Origin: Weissella oryzae SG25
GTDB taxonomy: Bacteria > Bacillota > Bacilli > Lactobacillales > Lactobacillaceae
Length of the DNA: 64,000 nucleotides
Reading direction: 5' to 3'
Assembly: GCF_000691805.2 (NCBI RefSeq)
Contig: NZ_DF820485.1
Span: 124,001-188,000, forward strand
Shown here: positions 26,528-35,703 of the stretch, one piece after another
Layout of the letters: each line of letters begins with the position of its first letter
Numbering within the stretch: the first letter of the stretch is position 1
Made by a program: the position numbers and the translations under genes
The notes under the pieces: model-generated
What the model was told of the DNA's origin: nothing
The model's input: the letters and a program-made list of their open reading frames with translations, nothing else
The model's database searches: none

Positions 26528-28303
26528 ATGCGTTACACAAATGGAAATTATGAGGCCTTTGTTCGACCAGCAAAGAACGCTGGTGTTGAGAAAAAAACAG
26601 CTCATATTGTTGGGAGTGGTCTAGCTGGTTTGGCTGCTGCAGTCTTTTTGATTCGTGATGGTTACATGCCAGCAAAAAATATTCATATTTACGAAGAACT
26701 TGATGAAGCAGGTGGTTCTTTGGATGGGCATTTCATTTCAAATGTCGGTCTGGTAACCCGTGGTGGTCGTGAAATGGAAAACCATTTCGAAACCTTGTGG
26801 GATTTGTACCGGAGTATTCCGTCACTAGAAGTACCTGATGCCAGTGTATTGGATGAGTTTTATCGCCTAAATAGTGAAGATCCAAATTCATCAAACTGCC
26901 GTATGATTGCCAAGCGGGGTGAAAGAGTACCTGATGACGGTAAATTTACGTTAAGTCGGCAGGCCCAAAAGGAACTCATGGATTTGTTTATGCGTTCTGA
27001 AGATCAGCTAATTGGTGAAAAAATTGAAGATGTATTTTCAGATGAATTTTTTGCTTCAAACTTCTGGTTATATTGGAGCACAATGTTTGCCTTTGAAAAA
27101 TGGCATTCTGCAATCGAAATGCGCCGGTATATTCACCGCTTTATTCACCATATTGAAGGATTACCTGATTTTACAGCACTTAAGTTTACTAAATATAATC
27201 AATATGAGTCGCTGGTAAAGCCAGTTTTGGCTTATCTAAAGGACGCAGGTGTTAATTTCCACTATTCAACTGAGGTTAATAATGTCCTAGTTGAAGAAAA
27301 TAATGCGCAGCTAACTGCTAAGCAACTAATCTTAACGGAGAATGGACAGAGCAAACAAATTAATTTAACCGGCGATGATTTGGTTTTTGTCACGAATGGA
27401 TCGATTACTGAAAGCTCAACGCAAGGTGATCAACATACACCAGCACCAATTACGCATGAAGCAGGTGGTAGCTGGCGTTTGTGGGAGAATTTGGCTGCCC
27501 AATCGCCTAAGTTTGGGCATCCTAGTGTCTTTTATAAGAATTTGCCAGCTGAGAGTTGGTTTGTTTCTGCAACTGTTACTTTCAAGGATGATCAAATTGA
27601 TCCTTACATAAAGCGACTTACGCAACGTGATTTACGTACTGGTAAGGTTGTGACTGGTGGAATTGTTACAATTAAGGATTCTAATTGGTTAATGAGTTTC
27701 GCAATTCATCGTCAACCACACTTTAAGGAGCAAAAGAGTGGCGAGACAGTTATGTGGGTTTATGGTCTATTGTCAAATAAGCCAGGAAACTATATTAAAA
27801 AGCCAATTGAACAGGCTAGTGGTGAGGAAATTGTCGAAGAGCTAATGTATCACTTGGGAATGCCAGAGGCAGAGATTCATACATTTGCTGAAAATGCGGT
27901 TAATGCCGTGCCGGTTTACATGCCATTTATTACCTCTTACTTTATGTTACGACAACCAGGTGATCGGCCTGCAGTTGTACCTGATGGTGTACAAAATTTG
28001 GCCTTTATTGGTAATTTTGCTGAGTCGGCACAGCCTGATACAGTCTTTACAACAGAGTACTCAGTTCGTACAGCGATGGAAGCAGTGTACACTCTGTTGA
28101 AGGTTGATCGAGGCGTGCCAGAGGTCTTTGATTCAGCTTATGATGTACGTGAGTTAGCTAAGGCTATGTATTATTTGTCAGATAAGAAACAGATTGCTGA
28201 AATGGACTTGCCATTTATTGAAAAGCAGGCCATTGAACATGTATTGAAGAAGTACCGCGGAACCTATCTAGAAGAAATTGCTCGTGGAGCAAATTTGTTA
28301 TAA
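26528..28303 (+). CDS. ohyA: Oleate hydratase (myosin-cross-reactive antigen family)
   Basis: FAD protein that adds water to the cis-9 double bond of oleic or linoleic acid, giving 10-hydroxy fatty acids, a detoxification reaction in lactic acid bacteria. The 591-residue protein begins RYTNGNYEAF and has the FAD-binding VGSGLAGLAAAVFLIRDG (28-45), the YWSTMFAFEKWHSAIEMRRY segment and the NLAFIGNFAESAQPDTVFTTEYSVRTAM segment (split here only by eye) near residues 495-520, all family hallmarks. GGGGAG lies before the ATG at 26528. Single gene with its own promoter containing a cre site, and a strong terminator. Confidence 0.96.
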   Translation: MRYTNGNYEAFVRPAKNAGVEKKTAHIVGSGLAGLAAAVFLIRDGYMPAKNIHIYEELDEAGGSLDGHFISNVGLVTRGGREMENHFETLWDLYRSIPSLEVPDASVLDEFYRLNSEDPNSSNCRMIAKRGERVPDDGKFTLSRQAQKELMDLFMRSEDQLIGEKIEDVFSDEFFASNFWLYWSTMFAFEKWHSAIEMRRYIHRFIHHIEGLPDFTALKFTKYNQYESLVKPVLAYLKDAGVNFHYSTEVNNVLVEENNAQLTAKQLILTENGQSKQINLTGDDLVFVTNGSITESSTQGDQHTPAPITHEAGGSWRLWENLAAQSPKFGHPSVFYKNLPAESWFVSATVTFKDDQIDPYIKRLTQRDLRTGKVVTGGIVTIKDSNWLMSFAIHRQPHFKEQKSGETVMWVYGLLSNKPGNYIKKPIEQASGEEIVEELMYHLGMPEAEIHTFAENAVNAVPVYMPFITSYFMLRQPGDRPAVVPDGVQNLAFIGNFAESAQPDTVFTTEYSVRTAMEAVYTLLKVDRGVPEVFDSAYDVRELAKAMYYLSDKKQIAEMDLPFIEKQAIEHVLKKYRGTYLEEIARGANLL

Positions 28304-28368
28304 AAGTGAAACGAGATTTAAAACACCAAAAAATTGGTATAGCTTTATTATGAGACGTAAATAAAATT

Positions 28369-28403
28369 GTGTTCAGCCAGTTAAGGGGCTGAACACTTTT
28401 TTT
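28369..28403 (+). terminator. Terminator after oleate hydratase gene
   Basis: Perfect 10-bp stem (28369-28378 with 28387-28396) and seven T. Confidence 0.9.
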
Positions 28404-28428
28404 GTTAAATTGGTATACTTGGTTTTCT

Positions 28429-28459
28429 TTGACAAAATATCATACAAAGTGTTTACAAT
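28429..28459 (+). promoter_or_regulatory. Possible promoter of the osmoprotectant operon
   Basis: Consensus TTGACA (28429-28434) with TACAAT (28454-28459), spacer 19 bases. The long spacer resembles osmotically tuned promoters, but that is inference. The message would have a leader of about 90 bases. Confidence 0.4.
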
Positions 28460-28555
28460 ATTTAGAACAACTTACAGAAAAAGTAGGGAACGAATAAATA
28501 TATTTGTTTAATAACAGATATAAAAGATTTACGAAATAAGTTGGGGGCATATTTT

Positions 28556-29749
28556 ATGGAGAAAGTAAGTATTCAACATTTAACTAAGATTTTTGGTAAG
28601 AAAGTAAAACCAGCCTTGAAATTGGTTGAAGAGGGCGTAGCCAAAGAAGAAATCTTAAAACGAACTGGGGCCACTGTCGGCGTGTACGACGCCAATTTGG
28701 AAATTGAAGCTGGTGAAATTTTTGTGATTATGGGCTTATCAGGTTCCGGTAAATCAACGCTGATTCGGCTGTTGAATCGTCTAATTGAGCCAACGGCGGG
28801 TGAAATTTATATTGATGGTCAAGATGTTTCAAAACTTAAAAAGGACCAGCTATTAGAAGTAAGACGCAAGAAGATGAGTATGGTCTTTCAGAGCTTTGGT
28901 CTTTTCCCACAACGAACAATTTTGGAAAATACTGAGTATGGTCTGGAAGTTCAAGGCGTGCCAAAAGCAGAACGGCAGGCTCGAGCTGAAAAAGCACTAG
29001 AAAATGCTAATTTGTTAAGCTTTAAAGATCAATATCCAACGCAACTGTCAGGTGGAATGCAACAGCGGGTTGGTTTAGCGCGAGCATTAGCAAATGATCC
29101 GGAGATTTTATTGATGGATGAAGCCTTTTCGGCCTTGGACCCGCTGATTCGGCGAGAAATGCAAGATGAACTGCTTGATTTACAGGCAAATTTTAAAAAG
29201 ACCATCATTTTTATCTCACATGATTTAAATGAAGCTTTGCGAATTGGTGATCGAATTGCCATCTTAAAGGATGGGCAAGTGATTCAGGTTGGAACTGGCG
29301 AACAAATTCTAACGCATCCAGCAAATGATTATGTGCGGGCATTTATTGAAGATGTTGACCGTTCAAAAGTTTTGACGGCTGAAAATATTATGATTCCACC
29401 GCTAACAACCAATATTGATGTTGATGGACCAACGGTTGCTTTGAAGAAAATGCACGATGAGGAAGTTTCAGGGCTAGTTGCCGTTGATCGTAACCGAAAG
29501 TTTAAAGGTTATGTAAGTAGTGAAGCTTTGTACGCTGCACGCCGTGAGAAGAAGCCTTTGGTTGAATCAATTACAGAGATGACAACGATTCCAAAAGATA
29601 CTTTGGTTTCAGATGTAATGCCATTAATCTATGATTCACCTGCACCATTGGCCGTAGTAGAGGATGGTCGTTTGCTGGGTGTTATTATTCGTGGTCGTGT
29701 GCTTGAAGCCCTAGCTGAAACAGAGATGAACATCAACGAGGGGGAATAA
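28556..29749 (+). CDS. opuAA: Glycine betaine ABC transporter ATPase (OpuAA type)
   Basis: Powers uptake of glycine betaine or related osmoprotectants. The 397-residue protein has the OpuA/ProV-specific N-terminal extension, Walker [10 protein letters not shown] (60-68), the Q-loop [12 protein letters not shown], the signature [14 protein letters not shown], Walker [13 protein letters not shown] and the H-loop FISHD. After residue ~280 there are two CBS domains, which in Lactococcus OpuA sense ionic strength. The start is the ATG at 28556; an in-frame TTG at 28541 overlaps the G-rich ribosome binding site. The permease gene begins two bases after the stop codon. Confidence 0.94.
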   Translation: MEKVSIQHLTKIFGKKVKPALKLVEEGVAKEEILKRTGATVGVYDANLEIEAGEIFVIMGLSGSGKSTLIRLLNRLIEPTAGEIYIDGQDVSKLKKDQLLEVRRKKMSMVFQSFGLFPQRTILENTEYGLEVQGVPKAERQARAEKALENANLLSFKDQYPTQLSGGMQQRVGLARALANDPEILLMDEAFSALDPLIRREMQDELLDLQANFKKTIIFISHDLNEALRIGDRIAILKDGQVIQVGTGEQILTHPANDYVRAFIEDVDRSKVLTAENIMIPPLTTNIDVDGPTVALKKMHDEEVSGLVAVDRNRKFKGYVSSEALYAARREKKPLVESITEMTTIPKDTLVSDVMPLIYDSPAPLAVVEDGRLLGVIIRGRVLEALAETEMNINEGE

Positions 29750-29750
29750 T

Positions 29751-31472
29751 ATGATATTACTGGGGAGTATGAAAATACCATTGGCGCAATGGGTTGAAAC
29801 AATCGTAAATTGGTTGACAAACCATTTAGCCGGCTTCTTTAGTGCCATTCAGAGCGGTGGTACAAGTTTTATGGATGGAATTACTGCGGCCTTAACTGCG
29901 ATTCCATTCTGGATATTTATTTTAGTAATTACAATCTTAGCGGCCTTACTTTATGGGAAAAAGTGGGGCTTCCCACTGTTCGCCTTCTTAGGTCTACTAT
30001 TGATTGTTAATCAAGGTCTATGGGCTGATTTGATGAGTACAATTACACTGGTCTTAACTGCCAGTTTAATTTCGATTGTCATTGGTATACCATTAGGAAT
30101 CTGGATGGCTAAGAAAGATACAGTGGCTAAAATTGTTCAGCCAATTTTGGACTTTATGCAAACAATGCCTGGTTTTGTTTACTTGATTCCGGCAGTTGCC
30201 TTCTTCGGAATTGGTGTCGTACCCGGTGTTTTTGCATCAATTATTTTTGCATTGCCACCAACTGTCCGATTTGCTAATTTAGGGATTCGCCAAGTACCAA
30301 AAGATTTGGTTGAAGCAGCGGATTCATATGGTTCAACTGCATGGCAAAAACTATTTAAGCTTGAATTACCACTAGCAAAGGGAACAATCCTGGCCGGGGT
30401 AAACCAAACGATTATGTTAGCACTATCAATGGTTGTGATTGCATCGATGATTGGTGCTCCAGGGCTTGGTCGTGGGGTGCTTTCCGCCGTACAAAATGCT
30501 GATATTGGTAAGGGCTTCGTCAATGGATTAGCCTTGGTTATTTTGGCAATTATCATCGATCGCTTTACACAAAAATTAAATCGACCAATTGAAGAGAAGG
30601 TTGATCAAAAGAAACAACCTTGGAAAAAATGGGTTGGCCTTGCGACAATTATTGTCTTAGTTGGTAGTGCAATTAGTGGAGCCTTTGTTGCTGGTGAAAA
30701 AAGCAATAAAACTGTGAATTTAGTCTATGTGCAATGGGATTCAGAAGTTGCTTCAACCAATGTTTTGGCAGAAGCAATGCGAGAACATGGTTATGATGTT
30801 AAGATGACGCCACTTGATAACTCTGTAATGTGGCAATCAGTTGCAACAAAGCAAGCAGATGCAACCGTCTCTGCTTGGTTACCTATAACTCACAAGGCTC
30901 AATATGACCAATATAAAAAGGATTTGGATCTGTTAGGTCCTAATCTAAAGGGCGCTAAAACTGGATTAGTGGTGCCGGCTTATTCATCAATTAATTCAAT
31001 TGAGGACCTTAATAGTCAAGCTGACAAGACAATTACTGGGATTGAACCAGGTGCAGGTATCATGAAATCGGCTCAAAAAGCTTTGGATGCCTATGGTTTG
31101 TCGCAACAAGGTTGGCAAATTACACCAGCTTCAACTGGTGCCATGACGATTGCCTTGGCAAAAGCGTATAAGAATCATCAAGACATTGTAATAACGGGGT
31201 GGTCGCCACATTGGATGTTCCAAAAATATGATTTAAAGTATTTGAAAGATCCTAAAGGGATTTTTGGTAAAGAAGAAACCCTTAATACAATTGCTCGTAA
31301 GGGCTTAAAGCAAGATAAGCCTAAAGTGTATGATATTTTGAAGAAATTCCACTGGTCAAAAGATGATATGGAATCAGTTATGTTAGATATTCAAAATGGT
31401 CAAACACCAGAAGCAGCTGCTAAAAAGTGGATTAAAGCACACAAGACCCAAGTTGATGATTGGTTCAAGTAA
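29751..31472 (+). CDS. opuABC: Glycine betaine ABC permease fused to substrate-binding protein (OpuABC type)
   Basis: The 573-residue protein joins a permease domain (about residues 1-285, with the EAA-like loop VPKDLVEAADSYGSTAWQKLFKLELPLA) to a C-terminal, extracytoplasmic substrate-binding domain (about 315-573) after a final membrane helix near 295-315. This is the lactococcal OpuA architecture, in which two such chains and two OpuAA make the transporter. The binding domain has tryptophans in VYVQWDSEVAST, VSAWLP and TGWSPHWMF that could form the betaine-binding aromatic box. GAGGGGG supports the ATG at 29751; the ATG at 29769 is an alternative. Confidence 0.94.
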   Translation: MILLGSMKIPLAQWVETIVNWLTNHLAGFFSAIQSGGTSFMDGITAALTAIPFWIFILVITILAALLYGKKWGFPLFAFLGLLLIVNQGLWADLMSTITLVLTASLISIVIGIPLGIWMAKKDTVAKIVQPILDFMQTMPGFVYLIPAVAFFGIGVVPGVFASIIFALPPTVRFANLGIRQVPKDLVEAADSYGSTAWQKLFKLELPLAKGTILAGVNQTIMLALSMVVIASMIGAPGLGRGVLSAVQNADIGKGFVNGLALVILAIIIDRFTQKLNRPIEEKVDQKKQPWKKWVGLATIIVLVGSAISGAFVAGEKSNKTVNLVYVQWDSEVASTNVLAEAMREHGYDVKMTPLDNSVMWQSVATKQADATVSAWLPITHKAQYDQYKKDLDLLGPNLKGAKTGLVVPAYSSINSIEDLNSQADKTITGIEPGAGIMKSAQKALDAYGLSQQGWQITPASTGAMTIALAKAYKNHQDIVITGWSPHWMFQKYDLKYLKDPKGIFGKEETLNTIARKGLKQDKPKVYDILKKFHWSKDDMESVMLDIQNGQTPEAAAKKWIKAHKTQVDDWFK

Positions 31473-31479
31473 GTAGATA

Positions 31480-31509
31480 AAGACTCAGTAGATTACTGGG
31501 CCTTTTTTT
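31480..31509 (+). terminator. Terminator of the opuA operon
   Basis: Imperfect stem (31482-31490 with 31494-31502, one mismatch, one wobble), followed by TTTTTTT. Confidence 0.75.
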
Positions 31510-31567
31510 AATTAAATATAAAGTAGTAAAATGTTGATAGATTATTTAAACTTTTGGAGGCAGCAAA

Positions 31568-32257
31568 ATGTTAAATCATCCGGTATCCGGTTATCATAAT
31601 TGTTTGAAAAAGGTACCGCTTTTTGCTGGCTTAAATGTTGAAGAGCTAACGTTAATCACAACAATTGTCCAGCAGCGGGAATATCTTAAGGGCAATTTAA
31701 TTATGCAGCCAGAGCAAGAAGCAAACTTAAAGATTCTCGAAGCTGGTACAGCTAAGATGTTTAGTATTACTAATACTGGCGAATTACAATTCATTCGGCA
31801 GATGCGTACTGGTGATTATGCAGGTGAGGATAGTATTTTAAAATCAAGTGCAACGGCTGATGATTTTTATATTGAAGCTTTGAAGCCGTGCCGAATTTGT
31901 TATATCCGACAAGCAGATTTTAAAGCACTTTTAGAAAAAACACCTAGTCTAGCTTTAAGGATGTTGGAGTTATATGCACAAAAAATGCAAAAGGCCCAGC
32001 AACATATCAGCTATTTATCGCTTACGAATATTGAAAAAAGAGTAGCGCAGTATCTTTTGGATCAAGGACTAACTGAGTTTGTTTTGACGATGAAATTACA
32101 AGATTTAGCTGCTTATTTAGGCACTCAGCCGGAAACCCTATCTAGAAAGTTAAAGTATTTTGCTGATATGGGTTGGCTCAATCGTCACGGGAAGCAGATT
32201 AGTTTAAAAAATAGGTCGGGGATGGCTGCTTATTACGACTTGATTGCATATAACTAA
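31568..32257 (+). CDS. Crp/Fnr family transcriptional regulator
   Basis: A 229-residue regulator with an N-terminal cyclic-nucleotide-binding-like beta-barrel (about 15-125), a dimer helix (about 127-150) and a C-terminal winged helix. In the latter, LQDLAAYLGTQPETLSRKLKYF (about 179-200) is the recognition region. Three cysteines lie in the sensor part: Cys12 near the N-terminus and Cys108/Cys111 (CRIC). Lactobacillus FLP proteins use an N-terminal and a barrel cysteine as a disulphide switch, so a thiol redox sensor is plausible; an iron-sulphur cluster is less likely with three Cys. GGAGG precedes the ATG. An SMR transporter pair starts 91 bases downstream. Confidence 0.88.
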   Translation: MLNHPVSGYHNCLKKVPLFAGLNVEELTLITTIVQQREYLKGNLIMQPEQEANLKILEAGTAKMFSITNTGELQFIRQMRTGDYAGEDSILKSSATADDFYIEALKPCRICYIRQADFKALLEKTPSLALRMLELYAQKMQKAQQHISYLSLTNIEKRVAQYLLDQGLTEFVLTMKLQDLAAYLGTQPETLSRKLKYFADMGWLNRHGKQISLKNRSGMAAYYDLIAYN

Positions 32258-32348
32258 GTCCTATAATTTTAGTAGCCAATTTTTAATTTAAATATAGTAA
32301 AATTAATTATTATCATTCGAGACTAAAGAAAGATTTTGGGGAAGCATA

Positions 32349-32681
32349 ATGTCAATTATTAAAAATCCATGGTTTAAAATTCTTTTGGCGATTATTTTTG
32401 AAGATGGTTGGGTTGTGGGGATTAAACACGCGAATAGCTTGGTAACTTGGGGGTTGACTTTGCTGGCTTTAGGCTTGTCATTCTTGCTATTTATGCTTGC
32501 AAGTGAGAAGCTGCCAGTTGGTACAGTCTACGCTGTCTTTGTTGGCTTGGGAACGGCGGCAACTGTGATTACCGGTTGGTTAGCTTTTGGGGACCAGCTA
32601 GATTTGCCAGAGATATGCTTCTTATTGATTTTGCTAAGTGGAGTTATTGGTTTAAAGTTTATCACAGAGGAGAAAAAGTAG
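32349..32681 (+). CDS. Small multidrug resistance family transporter, subunit 1
   Basis: A 110-residue four-helix membrane protein of the SMR family. The essential helix-1 glutamate is Glu18 in IIFEDGWVVGIKHA; the LPVGTVYAVFVGLGTAATVITGW segment is the conserved helix-2/3 region. It is paired with a second SMR gene three bases downstream, so the two probably form a heterodimer like YkkCD or YvdRS. The GWxxGxKxA pattern is nearer to the guanidinium-exporter (Gdx/SugE) side than to quaternary-ammonium pumps, but the substrate is uncertain. GGGGAAG precedes the ATG. Confidence 0.88.
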   Translation: MSIIKNPWFKILLAIIFEDGWVVGIKHANSLVTWGLTLLALGLSFLLFMLASEKLPVGTVYAVFVGLGTAATVITGWLAFGDQLDLPEICFLLILLSGVIGLKFITEEKK

Positions 32682-32684
32682 CTT

Positions 32685-33008
32685 ATGGCATGGATTATTT
32701 TGATTTTAGCGGGGCTGATGGAAGTTTCTGGTGTCATTATGATTAATGAATGGCAGCGACGTAAAAAGTGGTGGGCAGCCTTGGGCATGGCCCTGGGTGG
32801 AACTTTAAGTATTGGCCTTTTGACCTTGGCGATTCGTTCAATCCCAATGGGAACTGCTTATGCAATTTGGACCGGTATTGGGGCTGCTGGTGGTACGATT
32901 GCTGGCATGTTTTTATATCATGAATCACGGGATAAGTGGCGAATTTTATTCATCATTTTGATTATTATCGGTGCCGTTGGTTTAAAGGCGACTACTAGTG
33001 CTGCCTAG
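32685..33008 (+). CDS. Small multidrug resistance family transporter, subunit 2
   Basis: A 107-residue four-helix SMR protein with Glu13 in LAGLMEVSGV and the conserved IPMGTAYAIWTGIGAAGGTIAGM region. It probably assembles with the upstream SMR partner. In paired SMR systems the loops of the two partners differ in charge and fix opposite membrane orientations; here RRKKW and YHESRDKW give basic loops. A terminator follows. Confidence 0.88.
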   Translation: MAWIILILAGLMEVSGVIMINEWQRRKKWWAALGMALGGTLSIGLLTLAIRSIPMGTAYAIWTGIGAAGGTIAGMFLYHESRDKWRILFIILIIIGAVGLKATTSAA

Positions 33009-33025
33009 GTTAAATAATGAAGTTT

Positions 33026-33060
33026 AGGTTGGTGTCAAAATTTTGGCATTGGCCTTTTTA
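33026..33060 (+). terminator. Terminator after the SMR pair
   Basis: 33026-33040 can pair with 33041-33055 over 15 positions (five wobble pairs; the central bases form the loop), followed by T residues. Confidence 0.7.
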
Positions 33061-33079
33061 TTTTGGTTAGACTTGGTTA

Positions 33080-33111
33080 ATAATTGACAATTATCAGTGT
33101 CTTAGTAAAAA
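33080..33111 (+). promoter_or_regulatory. Possible dacA promoter with a dyad on the -35
   Basis: TTGACA (33084-33089) and TAAAAA (33106-33111), spacer 16. The -35 lies inside a perfect 15-base dyad, ATAATTG-A-CAATTAT (33080-33094), which looks like an operator. The message would start about 110 bases before dacA. Confidence 0.4.
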
Positions 33112-33226
33112 TGATTGTGCCCATCATAGATATATTTATTTTAGCTTAAAGTAGTGGTTATTAGGCTTAATAAGGGCTATTATATGCTAGTAGAGTACAT
33201 CTAGTTTATTGAAAAGGTTTAAGCGA

Positions 33227-34489
33227 ATGACTCAAAAATTACGAAAATCAATTAATTTAAAACGATTGATTGGCAAGAGTAGCTTGACCGGGCTAATTCT
33301 TTTAATTACCTTAGTTGGTTCAAACGGTGTATCGGCAGCACTTTTACAACCAAAAATACAATCAGCAGCAGGGATTGTGGTTGATGCGCAAACTGGTCAA
33401 GTGATACTTAGTAAAAATAGCCAGGAGCGCCTGCCAATCGCATCAATTTCTAAATTAATAGTAATTTATATGGTTCAACAAAAAATTCAAGCTGGTAAGC
33501 TTTCAAGTAGCCAAGAAGTTCATATTTCAAATGGGTTAGCTCAATTTAGTCAAAATCATACGGTTGCAAATGTGGCCATGAATACAACCCAATCATATAC
33601 TGTTTTACAATTGGAAGAAGCTGCGCTCTTACCATCGTCAAATGCTGCAGCAATGGCTTTAGCACAACTTGTATCCGGAAGCCAACAACAATATTATAAG
33701 GAAGCAACAGAACTTTTGGCGGCCTGGGGAATAAGACATGTGCAATTATATTCAGCGTCGGGACTAAGGAGTGGAGAGGCTGATTTAACTAACTTACGTA
33801 GTGCGCCCCAGACAGCTGACGGGTTGGAAAACACCTTATCAGCCAGAGAAACTGCGTTAATTGCTCAAAAGTTAGTTAATAATTATCCCAATATATTGGC
33901 AATCACTAAATTATCGCAGGCACAATTTCCAAATCTACAAGGGGAAGATCGGCCGATTCAAAATACTGATAAGCTATTAGGTAGGACTAACTATGCAATT
34001 GAAGGATTAAAGACTGGTACGAGTGCGAATAATGGCGTAAATTTTGTTGGCTATGCAAGAGTCAACGGACGACAAGTTATCACAGTAACTCTAAATGCGC
34101 CCCAAGATGCGAACTTTACAGATACGCTAGCAATGTTAGATACGGTCGCTAATGAAACAAAAGTAACTGATTTGACTATGCATACAGCAGTTAAGATTGA
34201 TAATGCTAAAGTAGCGGCCGGCGAGGTTGCCTTGGTTACAAAGCCAATTGCGGTATACTCATTAAAAACGGCGGCACCACTTAAATTAATTAGCAAACTC
34301 ACAATGGTAACCAAGCAAACAAAAGCACCAATTGCTAAAAACCAAGAGATTGCTAACAGACGCTTAGTTTTAGCTGACTCGGCACAAAATGATTATCTAC
34401 AATCACTTCCAGTACTTAAATATCAAGCAAAGAGCAAAATTAATCAGACAAACTTTTTGGTGACTTGGTATCGAAAAATTACAAAGTGA
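33227..34489 (+). CDS. dacA: Serine-type D-Ala-D-Ala carboxypeptidase (DacA/PBP5-like)
   Basis: Low-molecular-mass penicillin-binding protein that removes the last D-Ala from peptidoglycan pentapeptides outside the cell. The 420-residue protein has a secretion signal (basic start, hydrophobic 20-33, likely cleavage after NGVSA), the active-site SxxK (Ser73-Lys76 in ASISK), LLPSSNAAA as the SxN motif, and EGLKTGTSA as the KTG motif. A C-terminal beta-rich domain follows (about 320-420). The start is the ATG at 33227 with AAAAGG upstream; an in-frame TTG at 33209 is rejected. The N-terminal basic leader is fairly long. Confidence 0.92.
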   Translation: MTQKLRKSINLKRLIGKSSLTGLILLITLVGSNGVSAALLQPKIQSAAGIVVDAQTGQVILSKNSQERLPIASISKLIVIYMVQQKIQAGKLSSSQEVHISNGLAQFSQNHTVANVAMNTTQSYTVLQLEEAALLPSSNAAAMALAQLVSGSQQQYYKEATELLAAWGIRHVQLYSASGLRSGEADLTNLRSAPQTADGLENTLSARETALIAQKLVNNYPNILAITKLSQAQFPNLQGEDRPIQNTDKLLGRTNYAIEGLKTGTSANNGVNFVGYARVNGRQVITVTLNAPQDANFTDTLAMLDTVANETKVTDLTMHTAVKIDNAKVAAGEVALVTKPIAVYSLKTAAPLKLISKLTMVTKQTKAPIAKNQEIANRRLVLADSAQNDYLQSLPVLKYQAKSKINQTNFLVTWYRKITK

Positions 34490-34549
34490 GTAAGGTTACA
34501 TAGTCTGTATCAAGCCGACTGTGCAACCAAGTTAAAAAAATAACACATA

Positions 34550-34589
34550 AAAAAGCTTTGCTAGTTTATAAAAACTTGCAAAGCTTTTT
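34550..34589 (+). terminator. Bidirectional terminator between dacA and the YeiH-type gene
   Basis: 18-bp stem with one mismatch (34550-34567 with 34572-34589), four-base loop; A and T runs on both sides. Confidence 0.9.
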
Positions 34590-34593
34590 ATAA

Positions 34594-35604
34594 TTAATAA
34601 ATTGAATGAATTAGTAAAATAGCAGCTAAGACTTGGAAAGTAATGGTTACTAAACCATAACCCAAGAATTTAACACCTGAAGCACGAATTGTCTGCCACT
34701 TAAGGTTAAGGCCAATTCCAGCCAAATTAACGACCCCAAAGAAGCTAGTAACTGCTTTGGCAGAGTGGATGACAGGCATGGGTAAAGTGAAAATTGTACT
34801 TAAGAAGAGTAAACCTAAGAAGGTATAAATAAACCAAGGTACCATTTTATGTAGCTTAATAGCTTTCTTTTCACCAACGGCAGTACCATCAGCTGCTTGC
34901 CGTTTATGTGCTGAGTTTGACATTGCTAATACAACAACTGATAACAAAAGCACTCGTAACATCTTAAATAGAGTTGCATAGGCAATTACGCTTGGATTTA
35001 CCAATGAAGCAGTACCAATTACTTGACCAACTGATTGAACAGTTCCACCAATCAAGGCACCAATGAGCAAGTTATTACCATGATAAATTGATGGTCCTAA
35101 GATTGGTAAGATAAATAGTAAAACAACCCCAGATAGTGAAACAGTGGCAACTGCTGTGCGACGTTGATTGTCAGTTGCATTAATCTCAGGCGCGACAGCT
35201 GCAATAGCACTTGAACCACAGACAGCATTACCAGCCCCCATCAGCATGGCAGATTGGGAACTAACCTTAAAGAGCCGGCCTCCAATAAACATAACAAAGA
35301 AAATTGTTGCAGTCATTTGAATGAGAATGAAAACAATTCCCTGCCATCCTAGTGATTCGATGGTGCTTAAGGTTACCTCGACACCAAGAAGGGCGATACC
35401 AATTTCAATTGGGTATTTCTCGGCCCACTTAACACCAGGTTCCCAAAGCTTTTGCCTAAGAATAGTATTACCAAGCAAAATACCTAGTAGAAGGGCGATG
35501 GCTTCAGCTCCCAAGTGGGGAAGATATTGACTAAGATAGTCGGAAAAAATTGCAACTCCAAGGGTTAATATAATCCCAAGAAGCATTTTTTTGGTGATTT
35601 TCAT
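34594..35604 (-). CDS. YeiH-family putative sulfate exporter
   Basis: A membrane protein of 336 residues with about ten helices, of the UPF0324/PSE family. It contains LLLGILLGNTILRQKLWEPGVKWAEKYPIEIGIALLG-type sequence (residues about 39-75) and GAGNAVCGSSAIAAVAPEI, the conserved family motif. The function in lactic acid bacteria is untested; sulfate or sulfonate export is the usual label. AGAGGTG lies upstream; the second of two tandem ATGs (35604) has the better spacing. It is divergent from a LysR regulator gene, an arrangement like enterobacterial yeiH-yeiE, so that regulator probably controls it. Confidence 0.85.
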   Translation of the reverse strand: MKITKKMLLGIILTLGVAIFSDYLSQYLPHLGAEAIALLLGILLGNTILRQKLWEPGVKWAEKYPIEIGIALLGVEVTLSTIESLGWQGIVFILIQMTATIFFVMFIGGRLFKVSSQSAMLMGAGNAVCGSSAIAAVAPEINATDNQRRTAVATVSLSGVVLLFILPILGPSIYHGNNLLIGALIGGTVQSVGQVIGTASLVNPSVIAYATLFKMLRVLLLSVVVLAMSNSAHKRQAADGTAVGEKKAIKLHKMVPWFIYTFLGLLFLSTIFTLPMPVIHSAKAVTSFFGVVNLAGIGLNLKWQTIRASGVKFLGYGLVTITFQVLAAILLIHSIY

Positions 35605-35654
35605 CATGACACCTCTTTCTATATGATAATATAAAGGAATTCCATTAATTAGTA

Positions 35655-35690
35655 AAATAAATTATAGTTATAAGGTTGATTAATTTATTT
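35655..35690. promoter_or_regulatory. Dyad between the YeiH-type gene and lysR
   Basis: AAATAAATTA (35655-35664) is repeated inverted at 35681-35690; between them lies TTATA-GT-TATAA. AT-rich interrupted dyads of this kind suit LysR regulators. Function inferred from position only. Confidence 0.4.
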
Positions 35691-35703
35691 AATAGGAGGC
35701 GTG

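Noticed and set aside
32258-32348. Guanidine (ykkC-type) riboswitch before the SMR pair
   Set aside because: Only 91 AT-rich bases lie before the first SMR gene, and none of the conserved G-rich riboswitch motifs is visible.
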